Of a stretch of DNA of 8,045 nucleotides, positions 1-7,113 are shown in pieces. Both the position numbers and the translations under genes were made by a program. The stretch spans positions 1-8,045 of the forward strand of contig CAZXLA010000173.1 of NCBI GenBank assembly GCA_964641895.1. The letters run 5' to 3'. This stretch comes from UBA2421 sp964641895 (GTDB lineage Bacteria > Planctomycetota > Phycisphaerae > Tepidisphaerales > Tepidisphaeraceae). How positions within the stretch are numbered: position 1 is the stretch's first letter; each line of letters starts with the position of its first letter. The notes beneath the pieces are model-generated. The model was not told the origin of the DNA, searched no databases, and was given only the letters and a program-made list of their open reading frames with translations.

Positions 1-15
1 AAGAAGGGACATGAC

Positions 16-855
16 ATGCAGCTTCGCAGGATTGTTGAATCCTCTGGCTTTAACACATTCATCATCGCGGTCATCCTGATCAACGCGATGCTCATCGGCC
101 TGAGCACCTACGTCACCGATACGACGGCCCTTCGCGCCATCGCGACGATCGAGACGATCTGCGTCGCCATCTACATCGTAGAAATCGTTCTGAGATTCAT
201 GGTTCGCGACTCGACAGCGGCCTTCTTCCGCGACGGCTGGAACATTTTCGACCTCATGATCATCATCGCCGCGATTATTCCCGCGTCCAATGGGATCGGA
301 CCGGTTTTGCGCATCCTTCGCGTGTTCCGTGTGCTGCGGCTGGTCAAGACCATCCCGGAACTTCGGCTGATCGTCAATGTCCTGCTCAAATCCGTGGCCA
401 GCATGAAGTACGTGTCGCTCTTGGCGGCGATATTCTTTTACGTCTACGCGGTCATCGGAGTGAAACTTTTTGGCGGTGAGGGTCACCCCATGCAACCTTA
501 CTTTGCCAGCCTGCACGAGGCTTGGTTCACGCTGTTCCGCATCCTCACCGGCGACGACTGGACCCAGATGCGGTACGAACTTGCCCAATCAGGCCAACCC
601 CTGGCGGCGTTCACCGTGTTCCAGGTGTCCTGGATCTTGGTGGCGACATTCCTGCTCGTGAACCTCATCGTCGGCGCCGTCATCAACAACTACCAGAAGG
701 TGCAAGAGATCGAGCAGCACCGATCGCTCGCGCCGGACACCAGCGATCGACGCGTGCGGGAACTCATTCGTGAGCTCGACGCGATCTGGAGCTCTCGTGA
801 GAAAGCGCCGCCATCGCCGACCACCAATTCCTCGCCGCCCACCTTCGACACATGA
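16..855 (+). CDS. Voltage-gated cation channel, single-domain six-helix type (Ion_trans family)
   Basis: This 279-residue inner-membrane protein has the layout of the bacterial NaChBac/NavAb family, in which four copies assemble into a voltage-gated pore. Hydrophobic segments fit S1 (about 13-30), S2 (41-60), S3 (77-90), S5 (131-149) and S6 (200-225). S4 (97-112) has positive residues every third position (R99, R102, R105, R108, K111), the voltage-sensor pattern. The pore helix and filter lie at 168-184 with core T178-G-D-D-W182, where NaChBac-type sodium channels have TLESW. The two acidic residues suggest calcium or mixed cation permeation; this is inference. A short charged stretch (about 243-260) may be the C-terminal tetramerising helix, followed by a Pro/Ser/Thr-rich tail. 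The ATG at 16 has an AAGGG-type ribosome site 7 bases upstream. The gene stands alone, converging on the metallo-hydrolase remnant. Family confidence is high; ion selectivity is uncertain. Confidence 0.93.
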   Translation: MQLRRIVESSGFNTFIIAVILINAMLIGLSTYVTDTTALRAIATIETICVAIYIVEIVLRFMVRDSTAAFFRDGWNIFDLMIIIAAIIPASNGIGPVLRILRVFRVLRLVKTIPELRLIVNVLLKSVASMKYVSLLAAIFFYVYAVIGVKLFGGEGHPMQPYFASLHEAWFTLFRILTGDDWTQMRYELAQSGQPLAAFTVFQVSWILVATFLLVNLIVGAVINNYQKVQEIEQHRSLAPDTSDRRVRELIRELDAIWSSREKAPPSPTTNSSPPTFDT

Positions 856-964
856 CACACCTGCAATTCCGACTAAGAAAAGGTGTCGGTCGGTCCGAGG
901 GGGAAGAGCGCATGGACAAAGACAAGTGCGCCGCGGCGCCGGCCGAAACGCCCGCAGTTCCAAA

Positions 965-1486
965 TTAAGATGATGGGCGTGGGATCGGTGGTGTTGCGCC
1001 TCCGACAAGACCTGGTCGTAACTCTTTTTTGAAGCAGCCGGGCATGCATGCCGAGGCAGAACGTATCAAATTATCCCACCTGGCGCGCCCCTTGATGACA
1101 GGAAAATTCGGATATTCTTTGGGCGGACGGTAAACAGTTACCTCTTCCTGAATTTCGGCCGAATTCAGCAGCACGATTCGCGCGACATCGACGGTCGCCG
1201 GGGTGGCGTGATTCGGCCCGGTGTATCCGCGCTTCACCAGCACCGACAGCTTTCCCCAATGATCCAGATGCCCGTGCGACAGCACGACGGCGTCGATCGC
1301 GCCATTCGGCAGCGTTTCGTTGAGTTCGTGTGCTACATCGCGCTTTCCCTGATACACTCCGGAATCCAGCAGGATGCGTTTGCCATTGATTTCGATCAGG
1401 TGACACGACCCGGTTACGGTGCGGTTGGCCCCGCAGAATTCGGTGCGGATGCTGGAAAGATGGTGAAGCAGTGCCGACGCGTCCAT
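965..1486 (-). pseudogene. Truncated MBL-fold (beta-CASP/RNA-specificity type) metallo-hydrolase remnant
   Basis: The open frame codes for 173 residues. Residues 15-115 match the start of the MBL-fold metallo-hydrolases related to CPSF/Ysh1 RNA-processing nucleases. Visible family signatures are the TVTGSCHL stretch (23-30), GKRILLDSG (35-43) and the metal-binding HGHLDH motif (71-76), followed by VKRGYTGP and an ATPAT segment. Proteins of this type are usually about 450 residues or longer and need further His/Asp metal ligands, a beta-CASP domain and a C-terminal RNA-specificity segment. All of these are missing. Similarity stops after EIQEE (111-115, near base 1141), and the remaining 58 residues resemble nothing I know. 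I read the other frames past the break and found no continuation, so a deletion or rearrangement is more likely than one frameshift. The start is still well formed: a GGGAGGGG ribosome site (1490-1497) precedes the ATG. A short expressed protein is possible, but catalysis is unlikely. Confidence 0.72.
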
Positions 1487-1586
1487 GCACCCCTCCCACG
1501 CCGGCGTGTTTCTGGGCGAATGCGCGGCTTAATTATCTGACGGGTCGAAGTGCCGCGTTTTTCGAAAACGCACCGTAAATCTGGAG

Positions 1587-1592
1587 TATAAT
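1587..1592 (+). promoter_or_regulatory. Candidate -10 box (TATAAT) upstream of the beta-helix gene
   Basis: A perfect TATAAT lies 76 bases before the ATG at 1669, in the divergent region between the metallo-hydrolase remnant and the beta-helix gene. No good -35 box sits at the usual distance; the best is TCGAAA (1562-1567), 19 bases upstream. That element is inside the palindrome TTTTCGAAAA (1559-1568), which could instead be an operator. On the opposite strand, a GATAAT around 1535-1540 could serve the metallo-hydrolase start. Evidence is sequence match only. Confidence 0.4.
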
Positions 1593-1668
1593 CATCCTTA
1601 CCACCAAGGTACGGCTGAAGTTTGATTGGCCGTGAAGCGTTGTTCGAATCGAAGGATGGTTGTAGAAG

Positions 1669-3306
1669 ATGAAACCGGAGCGTAAAATAATGCGGTGTTC
1701 CGTCGAACCCCTCGAAAACCGTCGCCTGATGGCGACGTATTACCTTAGCCCCGTGGGCAGCGATGTCAGCGCGGGAACGTCGACGACCGCGCCGTGGAAG
1801 ACGCTTGCCAAAGCCTCAGCCGTTGCGCTTCAGGCCGGTGATCAGGTCTTGCTCCAAGGCGGCGCGACGTTTGCCGGCATGATGTATTTCGACTCCGCGG
1901 ACAAAGGTTCCGCCGCAGCGCCGATCAAGCTCGGCAGTTACGGCACCGGGCAAGCGACGATCACCAACAGCACTCAGCCGGCCATCTTTGCATTGAATAC
2001 TGCGGGTCTTTCGATCTCGAACCTTAACCTCGTCGGGCGATACAACGCCTTCGCTCCGAGCAATCTCATCGGGATGCCGGACGGCATTGCGTTTTACAAC
2101 AATCTGATCAACAACGTAAAGCTTCAGTACGTAAAGATCGACAACGTTTCCGTACGCAACTTCAACCGCGGCATCGCCATCGGCGGCGGGAACGCCGCCG
2201 CCGGATACAAGGACGTTTCGATCACCAACGTCAAAGCGTATGACAACCTGAGCAGCGGCGTAATCACCTACGCGGCGACTCCCAACGCGAACCAGAACGT
2301 CTACGTCGCCAAAGTGCAGGCGTGGAACAACACCGGTGTGCCCTTCGCCGCCGGTACCACGCCTACCGAAATCAGCGGCAACGGCATCGTGCTGGCGGGC
2401 GTCAACGGCGGAAAAATCGAACAATGCGTCGCCTGGAAGAACGGCATCTACGGCGACGGCGGCGCCGGAATCTGGACCTACGATTCGACGAAAGTGATGA
2501 TCCAGTTCAATGAATCATACGAAAACAAAACCGCCGGCGGCCGCGACGGCGACGGCTTCGATTTCGACCAGAACGTTTCCTACTCCACGATGCAGTACAA
2601 CTTCTCGCACGACAACGACGGCGCCGGGTTCCTGCTGGCGACGAAGTTTTCCAACAGCAATCACACGAACAACGTCGTCCGCTACAACGTCAGCCAGAAC
2701 GACGGCCGCAAGAACAGCTACGGCGGCATTCACTTGTGGGGCAAAATCCTCAACGCCGAGATCTACAACAACACCGTTTTTATGACCGCAAAGAGCGGGG
2801 CTACACCGGTCGCGGTGCGGATTCACAATCGCAGCATTCCGGGCAACGACCTTCAGAACGTACACTTCCGCAACAACATTTTTCAGACCACCGGCGGAGT
2901 GACGCTGGTAGAAGTCACGCCCGATCAGCTCAACGGCGGGATCGATCTGAAGTTCCAGGGCAACGCGTATTGGTCCACCGGCGGCACGTTCCGCATCATG
3001 TACGGGCTGTCGACGTTCTCGACGATCAGTTCATGGCGAACGAGCAAGGCGCAGGAATTGGTCGGCACGATGAAGGTCGGCTTCCAGGGCGACCCGCAAC
3101 TGACCGCGCCGGGCGGCGCAACCGCGATCTACAACACCGATTTCCTTTCCACGATGACCGCTTACAAACTGAAGAGCACGTCGCCGCTGATCAACACGGG
3201 TTTGAACTTGAAGGCGCTGTTCGCGGTCGACCCCGGAACGCGAGATTTCTGGGGCGACACGCTGCCGCGCGGCGCCGGGTACGATGTCGGCGCGGACGAG
3301 GTTTAG
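1669..3306 (+). CDS. Exported right-handed parallel beta-helix protein with LEPR-XLL-type N-terminus
   Basis: This 545-residue protein begins with a basic stretch and the motif EPLENRRLM (13-21), a LEPR-XLL-type sequence found at the start of many exported planctomycete proteins. There is no hydrophobic signal peptide. Next comes a typical beta-helix cap (about 24-70: YYLSPVGSD, then APWKTLAKA and AGDQVLLQGG), followed by many short Asn/Gly/Val-rich coils (e.g. ISNLNLVG, VSITNVKAYDN, MQYNFSHDN, AEIYNNTVF). This is the pattern of pectate-lyase-like right-handed beta-helices. The C-terminus (521-545) has the DFWGDTLPR...YDVGADE ending seen in choice-of-anchor-Q-type secreted proteins. Such folds often bind, cleave or epimerise acidic polysaccharides, but I cannot assign catalytic residues, so activity is not claimed. 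An AAGGATGG sequence (1652-1659) lies 9 bases before the ATG; an ATG at 1690 would still keep the motif. The gene is separated by 210 bases from the downstream glycan operon, so any link is by proximity only. Confidence 0.85.
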   Translation: MKPERKIMRCSVEPLENRRLMATYYLSPVGSDVSAGTSTTAPWKTLAKASAVALQAGDQVLLQGGATFAGMMYFDSADKGSAAAPIKLGSYGTGQATITNSTQPAIFALNTAGLSISNLNLVGRYNAFAPSNLIGMPDGIAFYNNLINNVKLQYVKIDNVSVRNFNRGIAIGGGNAAAGYKDVSITNVKAYDNLSSGVITYAATPNANQNVYVAKVQAWNNTGVPFAAGTTPTEISGNGIVLAGVNGGKIEQCVAWKNGIYGDGGAGIWTYDSTKVMIQFNESYENKTAGGRDGDGFDFDQNVSYSTMQYNFSHDNDGAGFLLATKFSNSNHTNNVVRYNVSQNDGRKNSYGGIHLWGKILNAEIYNNTVFMTAKSGATPVAVRIHNRSIPGNDLQNVHFRNNIFQTTGGVTLVEVTPDQLNGGIDLKFQGNAYWSTGGTFRIMYGLSTFSTISSWRTSKAQELVGTMKVGFQGDPQLTAPGGATAIYNTDFLSTMTAYKLKSTSPLINTGLNLKALFAVDPGTRDFWGDTLPRGAGYDVGADEV

Positions 3307-3516
3307 CCCTGGCCACGCATTCCACCGAGCGTTCCTGATGCACCTGCAGTTACAACTTTATGACTTGTTCTCACGGCGAGTTAAAGGTTATCGGACGAGG
3401 CGGAGGCGGAATCGGTAACAACAATTGGCCAACGAGCCAAACCCCACGGTCATCTCGACCGATGAGACAGCATGTTTCCGCAACATCGGCCACCTCTGCA
3501 AATGTGATTGACCCAT
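3307..3516. other. Intergenic region between beta-helix gene and glycan operon
   Basis: This 210-base gap probably holds the start of transcription for the four-gene operon. I see no convincing -35/-10 pair, no strong terminator for the beta-helix gene and no clear ribosome site before 3517. Only short inverted repeats are present: TTGGC/GCCAA (3425-3429 and 3436-3440) and CGGTC/GACCG (3447-3451 and 3457-3461). Neither is followed by a T-run. The open frame that starts at 3360 overlaps the transferase gene in another frame and shows no protein family. Confidence 0.5.
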
Positions 3517-4797
3517 ATGGCAGCCAGAGTCTTACGAGTCGACCTCACGCAACCGCTTTCGCCGATCCGGACTTCCACGAAGTACGCGGCGTACTGGGTC
3601 ATGGTCACCTTCGGCCGGCGGCCGATCGGGTGGGTGAAGTTCCGCCGCTCGATCGTCGGTGCGGTCGTCACGCCGGATACACTGATCGGCCTGATCGGCG
3701 ATCAGATCGGATTGGGGTTCGTCGATGCCATCCACCATCGCGCGCACCAGCCGCCCGAATTGCCGCACCAGCCACCGGTTTCCGTCATCATTTGTACGCG
3801 CGAACATCCCGACCAATTGTTGCGACAGCTCAACAGCGTCGTTGAACTGGATCATCCCGAATTCGAAATCATCGTAGTCGATAACGCGCCGCGCACGGAA
3901 GGAACTCGGAAAGTCTGCGAGCAGTTTGCGGGCAAGGTGCGATACATCGTCGAGCCACACAAAGGCCTGGACTACGCGCGCAACGCCGGCTGGCGGTCGG
4001 CGAGGCATCCAATCGTGGCGTACACGGATGATGACGCGTGTGTCGATCCGCAGTGGCTGAACGCACTGGCGCAAAACTACGCCGACCCGCGCGTCGCGTG
4101 CGTCACGGGAATCACATTCCCGTTCGAACTGGAAAGCGTCGCCCAGGAACTCTTCGAGCGCTACGGAGGAATGCAGCGCGGCTTCCAGCGCCGCGTGTTC
4201 CGACCGGGGCCGTGGAATCCATATTATCCGGTGGGTTCCGGGCGCTTCGGCGCGGGTGTGAATCTCTCGCTGCGGCGCAGCGTGCTCGAAGGGCTGGGCG
4301 GTTTCGATGATGCCCTCGACGTCGGCAGCCTCGCCCGCGGCGGCGGCGATCTGGACATCATGACGCGCGTCATCCGCGACGGCTGGACGCTTGTGTACGA
4401 ACCGGGGGCAATGGTCTGGCACCAGCACCGGCGTACGATGAAGGAACTTCGCAAGCAGATGTTCGATTACGGCTACGGCTTCACCGCCTTCGCCGCCAAG
4501 CACGCGCAGGATCTGGAAACCGGCAACCAAGTGTGGCGCCTCCTTCGCCGCTGGGGCCGGTTCTGGGGCCGGAAAAGATTGATCAAAAACGTGGGTCGGG
4601 CGATGCGATTTCAGAAGAACCGGTTCCCCGTCCATCTGATCGCGCTGGAAATTTGGGGCGGGCTGCTCGGGTATTTTGCGTACAACCGCTCGGTCAACCG
4701 TGTCCGCTCGATCGCGCGGCGCGACCGCGTCCACGGAGCCCGGCCGGCATACGAATTGACGCTGGAACCGCGCGGCGAGATTCGGAGCGCCGCGTGA
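3517..4797 (+). CDS. Family 2 glycosyltransferase, first of a tandem pair
   Basis: This 426-residue protein is a GT-A fold glycosyltransferase, expected to move a sugar from a nucleotide-sugar donor to a growing glycan at the cytoplasmic face of the inner membrane. Residues 1-85 form a small N-terminal domain (core YAAYWVMVTFGRRPIGWV, 23-40) shared with the next gene. The catalytic domain starts at VSVIICTRE (88-96), followed by EFEIIVVDNA (115-124) and the metal-binding DDD (171-173). Further on are GAGVNLSLRR (245-254), GGGDLD (275-280) in the place of the catalytic-base motif, and WHQHRR (301-306). A C-terminal segment (about 380-400) is partly hydrophobic and may associate with the membrane. 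I chose the ATG at 3517; a TTG three codons upstream is open in frame but gives no better ribosome site, and neither start has a clear Shine-Dalgarno. The stop overlaps the next gene's GTG start by four bases (GTGA). Donor and acceptor are unknown. Confidence 0.9.
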   Translation: MAARVLRVDLTQPLSPIRTSTKYAAYWVMVTFGRRPIGWVKFRRSIVGAVVTPDTLIGLIGDQIGLGFVDAIHHRAHQPPELPHQPPVSVIICTREHPDQLLRQLNSVVELDHPEFEIIVVDNAPRTEGTRKVCEQFAGKVRYIVEPHKGLDYARNAGWRSARHPIVAYTDDDACVDPQWLNALAQNYADPRVACVTGITFPFELESVAQELFERYGGMQRGFQRRVFRPGPWNPYYPVGSGRFGAGVNLSLRRSVLEGLGGFDDALDVGSLARGGGDLDIMTRVIRDGWTLVYEPGAMVWHQHRRTMKELRKQMFDYGYGFTAFAAKHAQDLETGNQVWRLLRRWGRFWGRKRLIKNVGRAMRFQKNRFPVHLIALEIWGGLLGYFAYNRSVNRVRSIARRDRVHGARPAYELTLEPRGEIRSAA

Positions 4798-6305
4798 AAA
4801 TCCAGCTCGAGCAGATCAACCTCCTGCGCGCGTGGCCGACGATTGCGCTGCGCGACGGCTACCATGCGATCCGCGTCCTGGTTCGCATCGGCGACGTTCC
4901 CATCGGGGAAGTGATGACGCGCTCGGTTCGAACCGGGCAACTCACGCCGCGGCGACTGGCCCGACGGATTTCTCGGAAGCTCGGCTATGCGATCCTGAAC
5001 GTCCTGGCACGCGACTCGATCGCCGCCGGACCGGACGCGTTGGCGCAACTCTCGGCCGAGGCGCGGGAATCGGTTCGCAACGTCAACCTCAGCGCCGCAT
5101 CGTGGCGGGTGTTCGGGCGGTTGGTGGAAAAACACCTGCTTCTGGCCACGGGACTGCCGGCGCCCTGGCCGGAACTGATTCACCTCGCCCGGCTCCGCGG
5201 CGACGCGTATCCCACGCCGCCGGTGACGATCATCGTCTGTACGCGCGACCGTGCCGGACAACTTGAGGGGTGCATCCGGCATTTGCTCGAGATCGATTAC
5301 CCCGAATTCGAAATCCTGATCGTCGACAACTCGGCCGACCCGACCGCCACGCGCGAAGTGTGCCAGCGCATCGGCGTCACCTACGTCCGCGAACCGCGAG
5401 CGGGCCTGAGCCTGGCGCGCAACACGGCACTCGCGGCGGCGCGGAATCGGTGGGTGGCATTTACTGATGACGACTGCCGCCCGGAAGCCAACTGGCTGCG
5501 CGAACTCGTCCGCAAGTTGCAGGACACCAACTGCCGGTGCGTCTGCGGCCTGGTCTTGCCGGCGACCCTCGACAACAGCGCCGAGATCGCCTTCGAAATC
5601 TACGGTGGCCTCGGCCGCGGCTTCACTGATGTCGCGTACGCCCCGATGTTTCTCCGCAAAAAGCCATTCAATCCAGCCGAAACGTGGCAGATCGGTGCCG
5701 GCGCGAGCATGCTGCTCGACGCCCACCTGGCGCTCGACCTCGGCGGGTTCGACACCGACCTTGGCGCCGGCAGCGCCTGCCCATGCAGCGAAGACACGCT
5801 GTTGTGGTATCAGATCCTTCGGAAGGGACATTCGATCCACTACACGCCGCGGGCGATCGTGCATCACCATCACCGGTCAACACCGGATGCGCTGCGCAAG
5901 CAGATTCACGCCTACGCAATCGGCCACGCGGCATACCATGTCCGCTGCTTCTTCAATTACGGCGATCACCGCTCCCTGCTGCATCTGGTCTATCATCTGC
6001 CGAAGTGGTTCTGGCGCAACTACCGCCGAGCCGCGCGCGGCAACACGAAGTACCCACGCTCACTGATTCCGCTGGAAGCCCGCGGCACGGTGCGCGGCGC
6101 GTTCACCTACGCGTGGGTGAAGGCGCGCCGATTTATCCGCGGCGTGTTCGTGCCCGGGGAGAAACACTCGAATGCTTCCGAGGCGATCGAACCGATCCGA
6201 TTTTCAGCCTTTCCGGCTCAACCGCCGATGAATCAGGAAACCGCTGCCGACGATGTGATCGAGTATGAACCCGACGCTGAGCAAAAGCCTGTCCGAGCTG
6301 CCTGA
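4794..6305 (+). CDS. Family 2 glycosyltransferase, second of a tandem pair (GTG start)
   Basis: This 503-residue protein is a second GT-A glycosyltransferase and a paralogue of the upstream gene. The N-terminal domain (core YHAIRVLVRIGDVPIGEV, 23-40) matches the first protein's, but is followed by about 70 extra, partly helical residues (65-135). The catalytic part runs from VTIIVCTRD (144-152) through EFEILIVDNS (171-180), DDD (225-227), GAGASMLL (301-308), CSEDTLLW (331-338) and HHHHR (357-361). CSEDTLLW is a classical ED-type catalytic-base site and differs from GGGDLD in the first protein, so the two probably use different donors or acceptors or make different linkages. The GTG at 4794 is preferred: it overlaps the previous stop (GTGA), and the N-terminal domain similarity begins there. 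The frame is open upstream to 4533, but that part only overlaps the first transferase. The last ~50 residues are an acidic, Pro/Ala-rich tail that overlaps the permease start. Confidence 0.9.
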   Translation: MKIQLEQINLLRAWPTIALRDGYHAIRVLVRIGDVPIGEVMTRSVRTGQLTPRRLARRISRKLGYAILNVLARDSIAAGPDALAQLSAEARESVRNVNLSAASWRVFGRLVEKHLLLATGLPAPWPELIHLARLRGDAYPTPPVTIIVCTRDRAGQLEGCIRHLLEIDYPEFEILIVDNSADPTATREVCQRIGVTYVREPRAGLSLARNTALAAARNRWVAFTDDDCRPEANWLRELVRKLQDTNCRCVCGLVLPATLDNSAEIAFEIYGGLGRGFTDVAYAPMFLRKKPFNPAETWQIGAGASMLLDAHLALDLGGFDTDLGAGSACPCSEDTLLWYQILRKGHSIHYTPRAIVHHHHRSTPDALRKQIHAYAIGHAAYHVRCFFNYGDHRSLLHLVYHLPKWFWRNYRRAARGNTKYPRSLIPLEARGTVRGAFTYAWVKARRFIRGVFVPGEKHSNASEAIEPIRFSAFPAQPPMNQETAADDVIEYEPDAEQKPVRAA

Positions 6306-7113
6306 GTACCGCTTCGTGCTGGCGAACCTGATCGCGCGCGATCTGAAGGTGCGCTATCAGGACAAAGCGCTGGGCTTCCTCTGGTCGCTGCTGCATCCGG
6401 CGGTGCTCTTGGGGATCTGGTATCTGGTCTTCCGCCACGTCGTCCGCATGGAAATCGGCGGGCCGCGGTATTGGGCGTATTTGATTCCGGGGATGCTCAC
6501 ATATCAGTTCATTCAGGGCGCGATCCTCGACGGCTCGCGGGCGGTGCGCGACAACTCCGGCATCGTCCGCAAAGTGTACATCCCGATGGAAATCCTCGTT
6601 TGCGCCGCCGTCACGGTAAAGCTGATCGAATTTCTGATTCAACTGTGCATTGCGTTGCTTCTGCTCGGCTTGCTCCACGGAACCGGCGGGTTGGACGGTG
6701 CCGGTTTCTCCGTGAGTAAGACACTTGTCGTGCTGCCCGGAGCCGTGCTGTTGACGTACATCTTCGTACTCGGCGTGGCGATGCCGCTCTCCGGATTCAC
6801 CGTTTTGTACCGCGATCTGGATCATCTCATCGGCCTGGTGCTCACCGCGTTGCTCTATCTTTCGCCGATCTTTTGGAGCCTGACGATGATCGCCGACCGG
6901 CCGTGGATGCCGCTGTTCGCGCTTAACCCGCTGGCCGATCTGATCGTACTGATCCGCGACCCCATGTACTGGGGCACCTGGCCGAGCAACCTCGCCGTCG
7001 GCGGCGGCGCGACGGCCACCTGGCTGGCGGCGACGGCGGTGAGCAGCCTTAGCTTTGTCGTGGGATATTTCCTGCTCGGTCGCGTCAAGCACACCCTCGC
7101 GGAGGTAGTATGA
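6265..7113 (+). CDS. ABC-2 type polysaccharide export permease (Wzm/TagG family)
   Basis: This 282-residue protein is the membrane part of an ABC exporter that moves lipid-linked glycans from the cytoplasm across the inner membrane. Family marks are visible in order: an amphipathic interface region with RDLKVRYQDKALGFLWSLLHP (25-45, shown here by its R25, Y31, G37 and W40), the NSGIVRKVYIP loop (97-107), the YRDLDHL motif (182-188), SPIFW (200-204) and NPLADLIVLIRD (221-232). About six membrane spans fit residues 39-58, 69-88, 110-136, 153-178, 187-206 and 247-271, the usual count and length. The ATG at 6265 gives the normal N-terminus for this family. It lies 41 bases inside the end of the second transferase and has no clear ribosome site, so translational coupling is likely. 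The stop overlaps the ATPase start (ATGA). The transported glycan cannot be told from sequence. Confidence 0.93.
   Translation: MNPTLSKSLSELPEYRFVLANLIARDLKVRYQDKALGFLWSLLHPAVLLGIWYLVFRHVVRMEIGGPRYWAYLIPGMLTYQFIQGAILDGSRAVRDNSGIVRKVYIPMEILVCAAVTVKLIEFLIQLCIALLLLGLLHGTGGLDGAGFSVSKTLVVLPGAVLLTYIFVLGVAMPLSGFTVLYRDLDHLIGLVLTALLYLSPIFWSLTMIADRPWMPLFALNPLADLIVLIRDPMYWGTWPSNLAVGGGATATWLAATAVSSLSFVVGYFLLGRVKHTLAEVV
7101..7106 (+). promoter_or_regulatory. Ribosome binding site for the ABC ATPase
   Basis: GGAGGT lies inside the last codons of the permease gene, three bases before the ATG at 7110. This is a strong match but unusually close; the next in-frame ATG, at 7119, has a 12-base gap. Either start is possible and the protein would differ by only three residues. 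The ATGA overlap with the permease stop favours 7110. Confidence 0.6.

Noticed and set aside
857..889. Hairpins after the channel gene (ACACCT/AGGTGT and CCGAC/GTCGG)
   Set aside because: The stems are only 5-6 base pairs with loops of 11-18 bases and no T-run follows, so a terminator call is not supported.
1071..1499. Alternative minus-strand frame as a frameshifted continuation of the metallo-hydrolase
   Set aside because: Past the break near 1141 it reads as unrelated sequence, so it does not restore the missing domain.
3508..3516. TTG at 3508 as start of the first glycosyltransferase
   Set aside because: It adds only three residues, has no better ribosome site, and the ATG at 3517 fits equally well with the more common start codon.
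3532..4734. 400-codon open frame on the minus strand across the first glycosyltransferase
   Set aside because: It mirrors the GC-rich third codon positions of the real gene. The translation has no recognisable domain, whereas the plus-strand frame shows all GT2 motifs.
4533..4793. Upstream extension of the second glycosyltransferase to 4533
   Set aside because: The extra 87 residues lie wholly inside the first transferase in another frame and have no family similarity; the GTG at 4794 restores the shared N-terminal domain and a standard 4-base overlap.
4611..5873. 420-codon open frame on the minus strand across the transferase pair
   Set aside because: It spans the junction of two well-supported plus-strand genes and shows no family features; a by-product of GC-rich coding sequence.
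6133..7092. 319-codon open frame on the minus strand opposite the ABC permease
   Set aside because: The translation is a mix of Arg, His, Gln and Asp typical of antisense to a hydrophobic membrane protein; no motif is visible.
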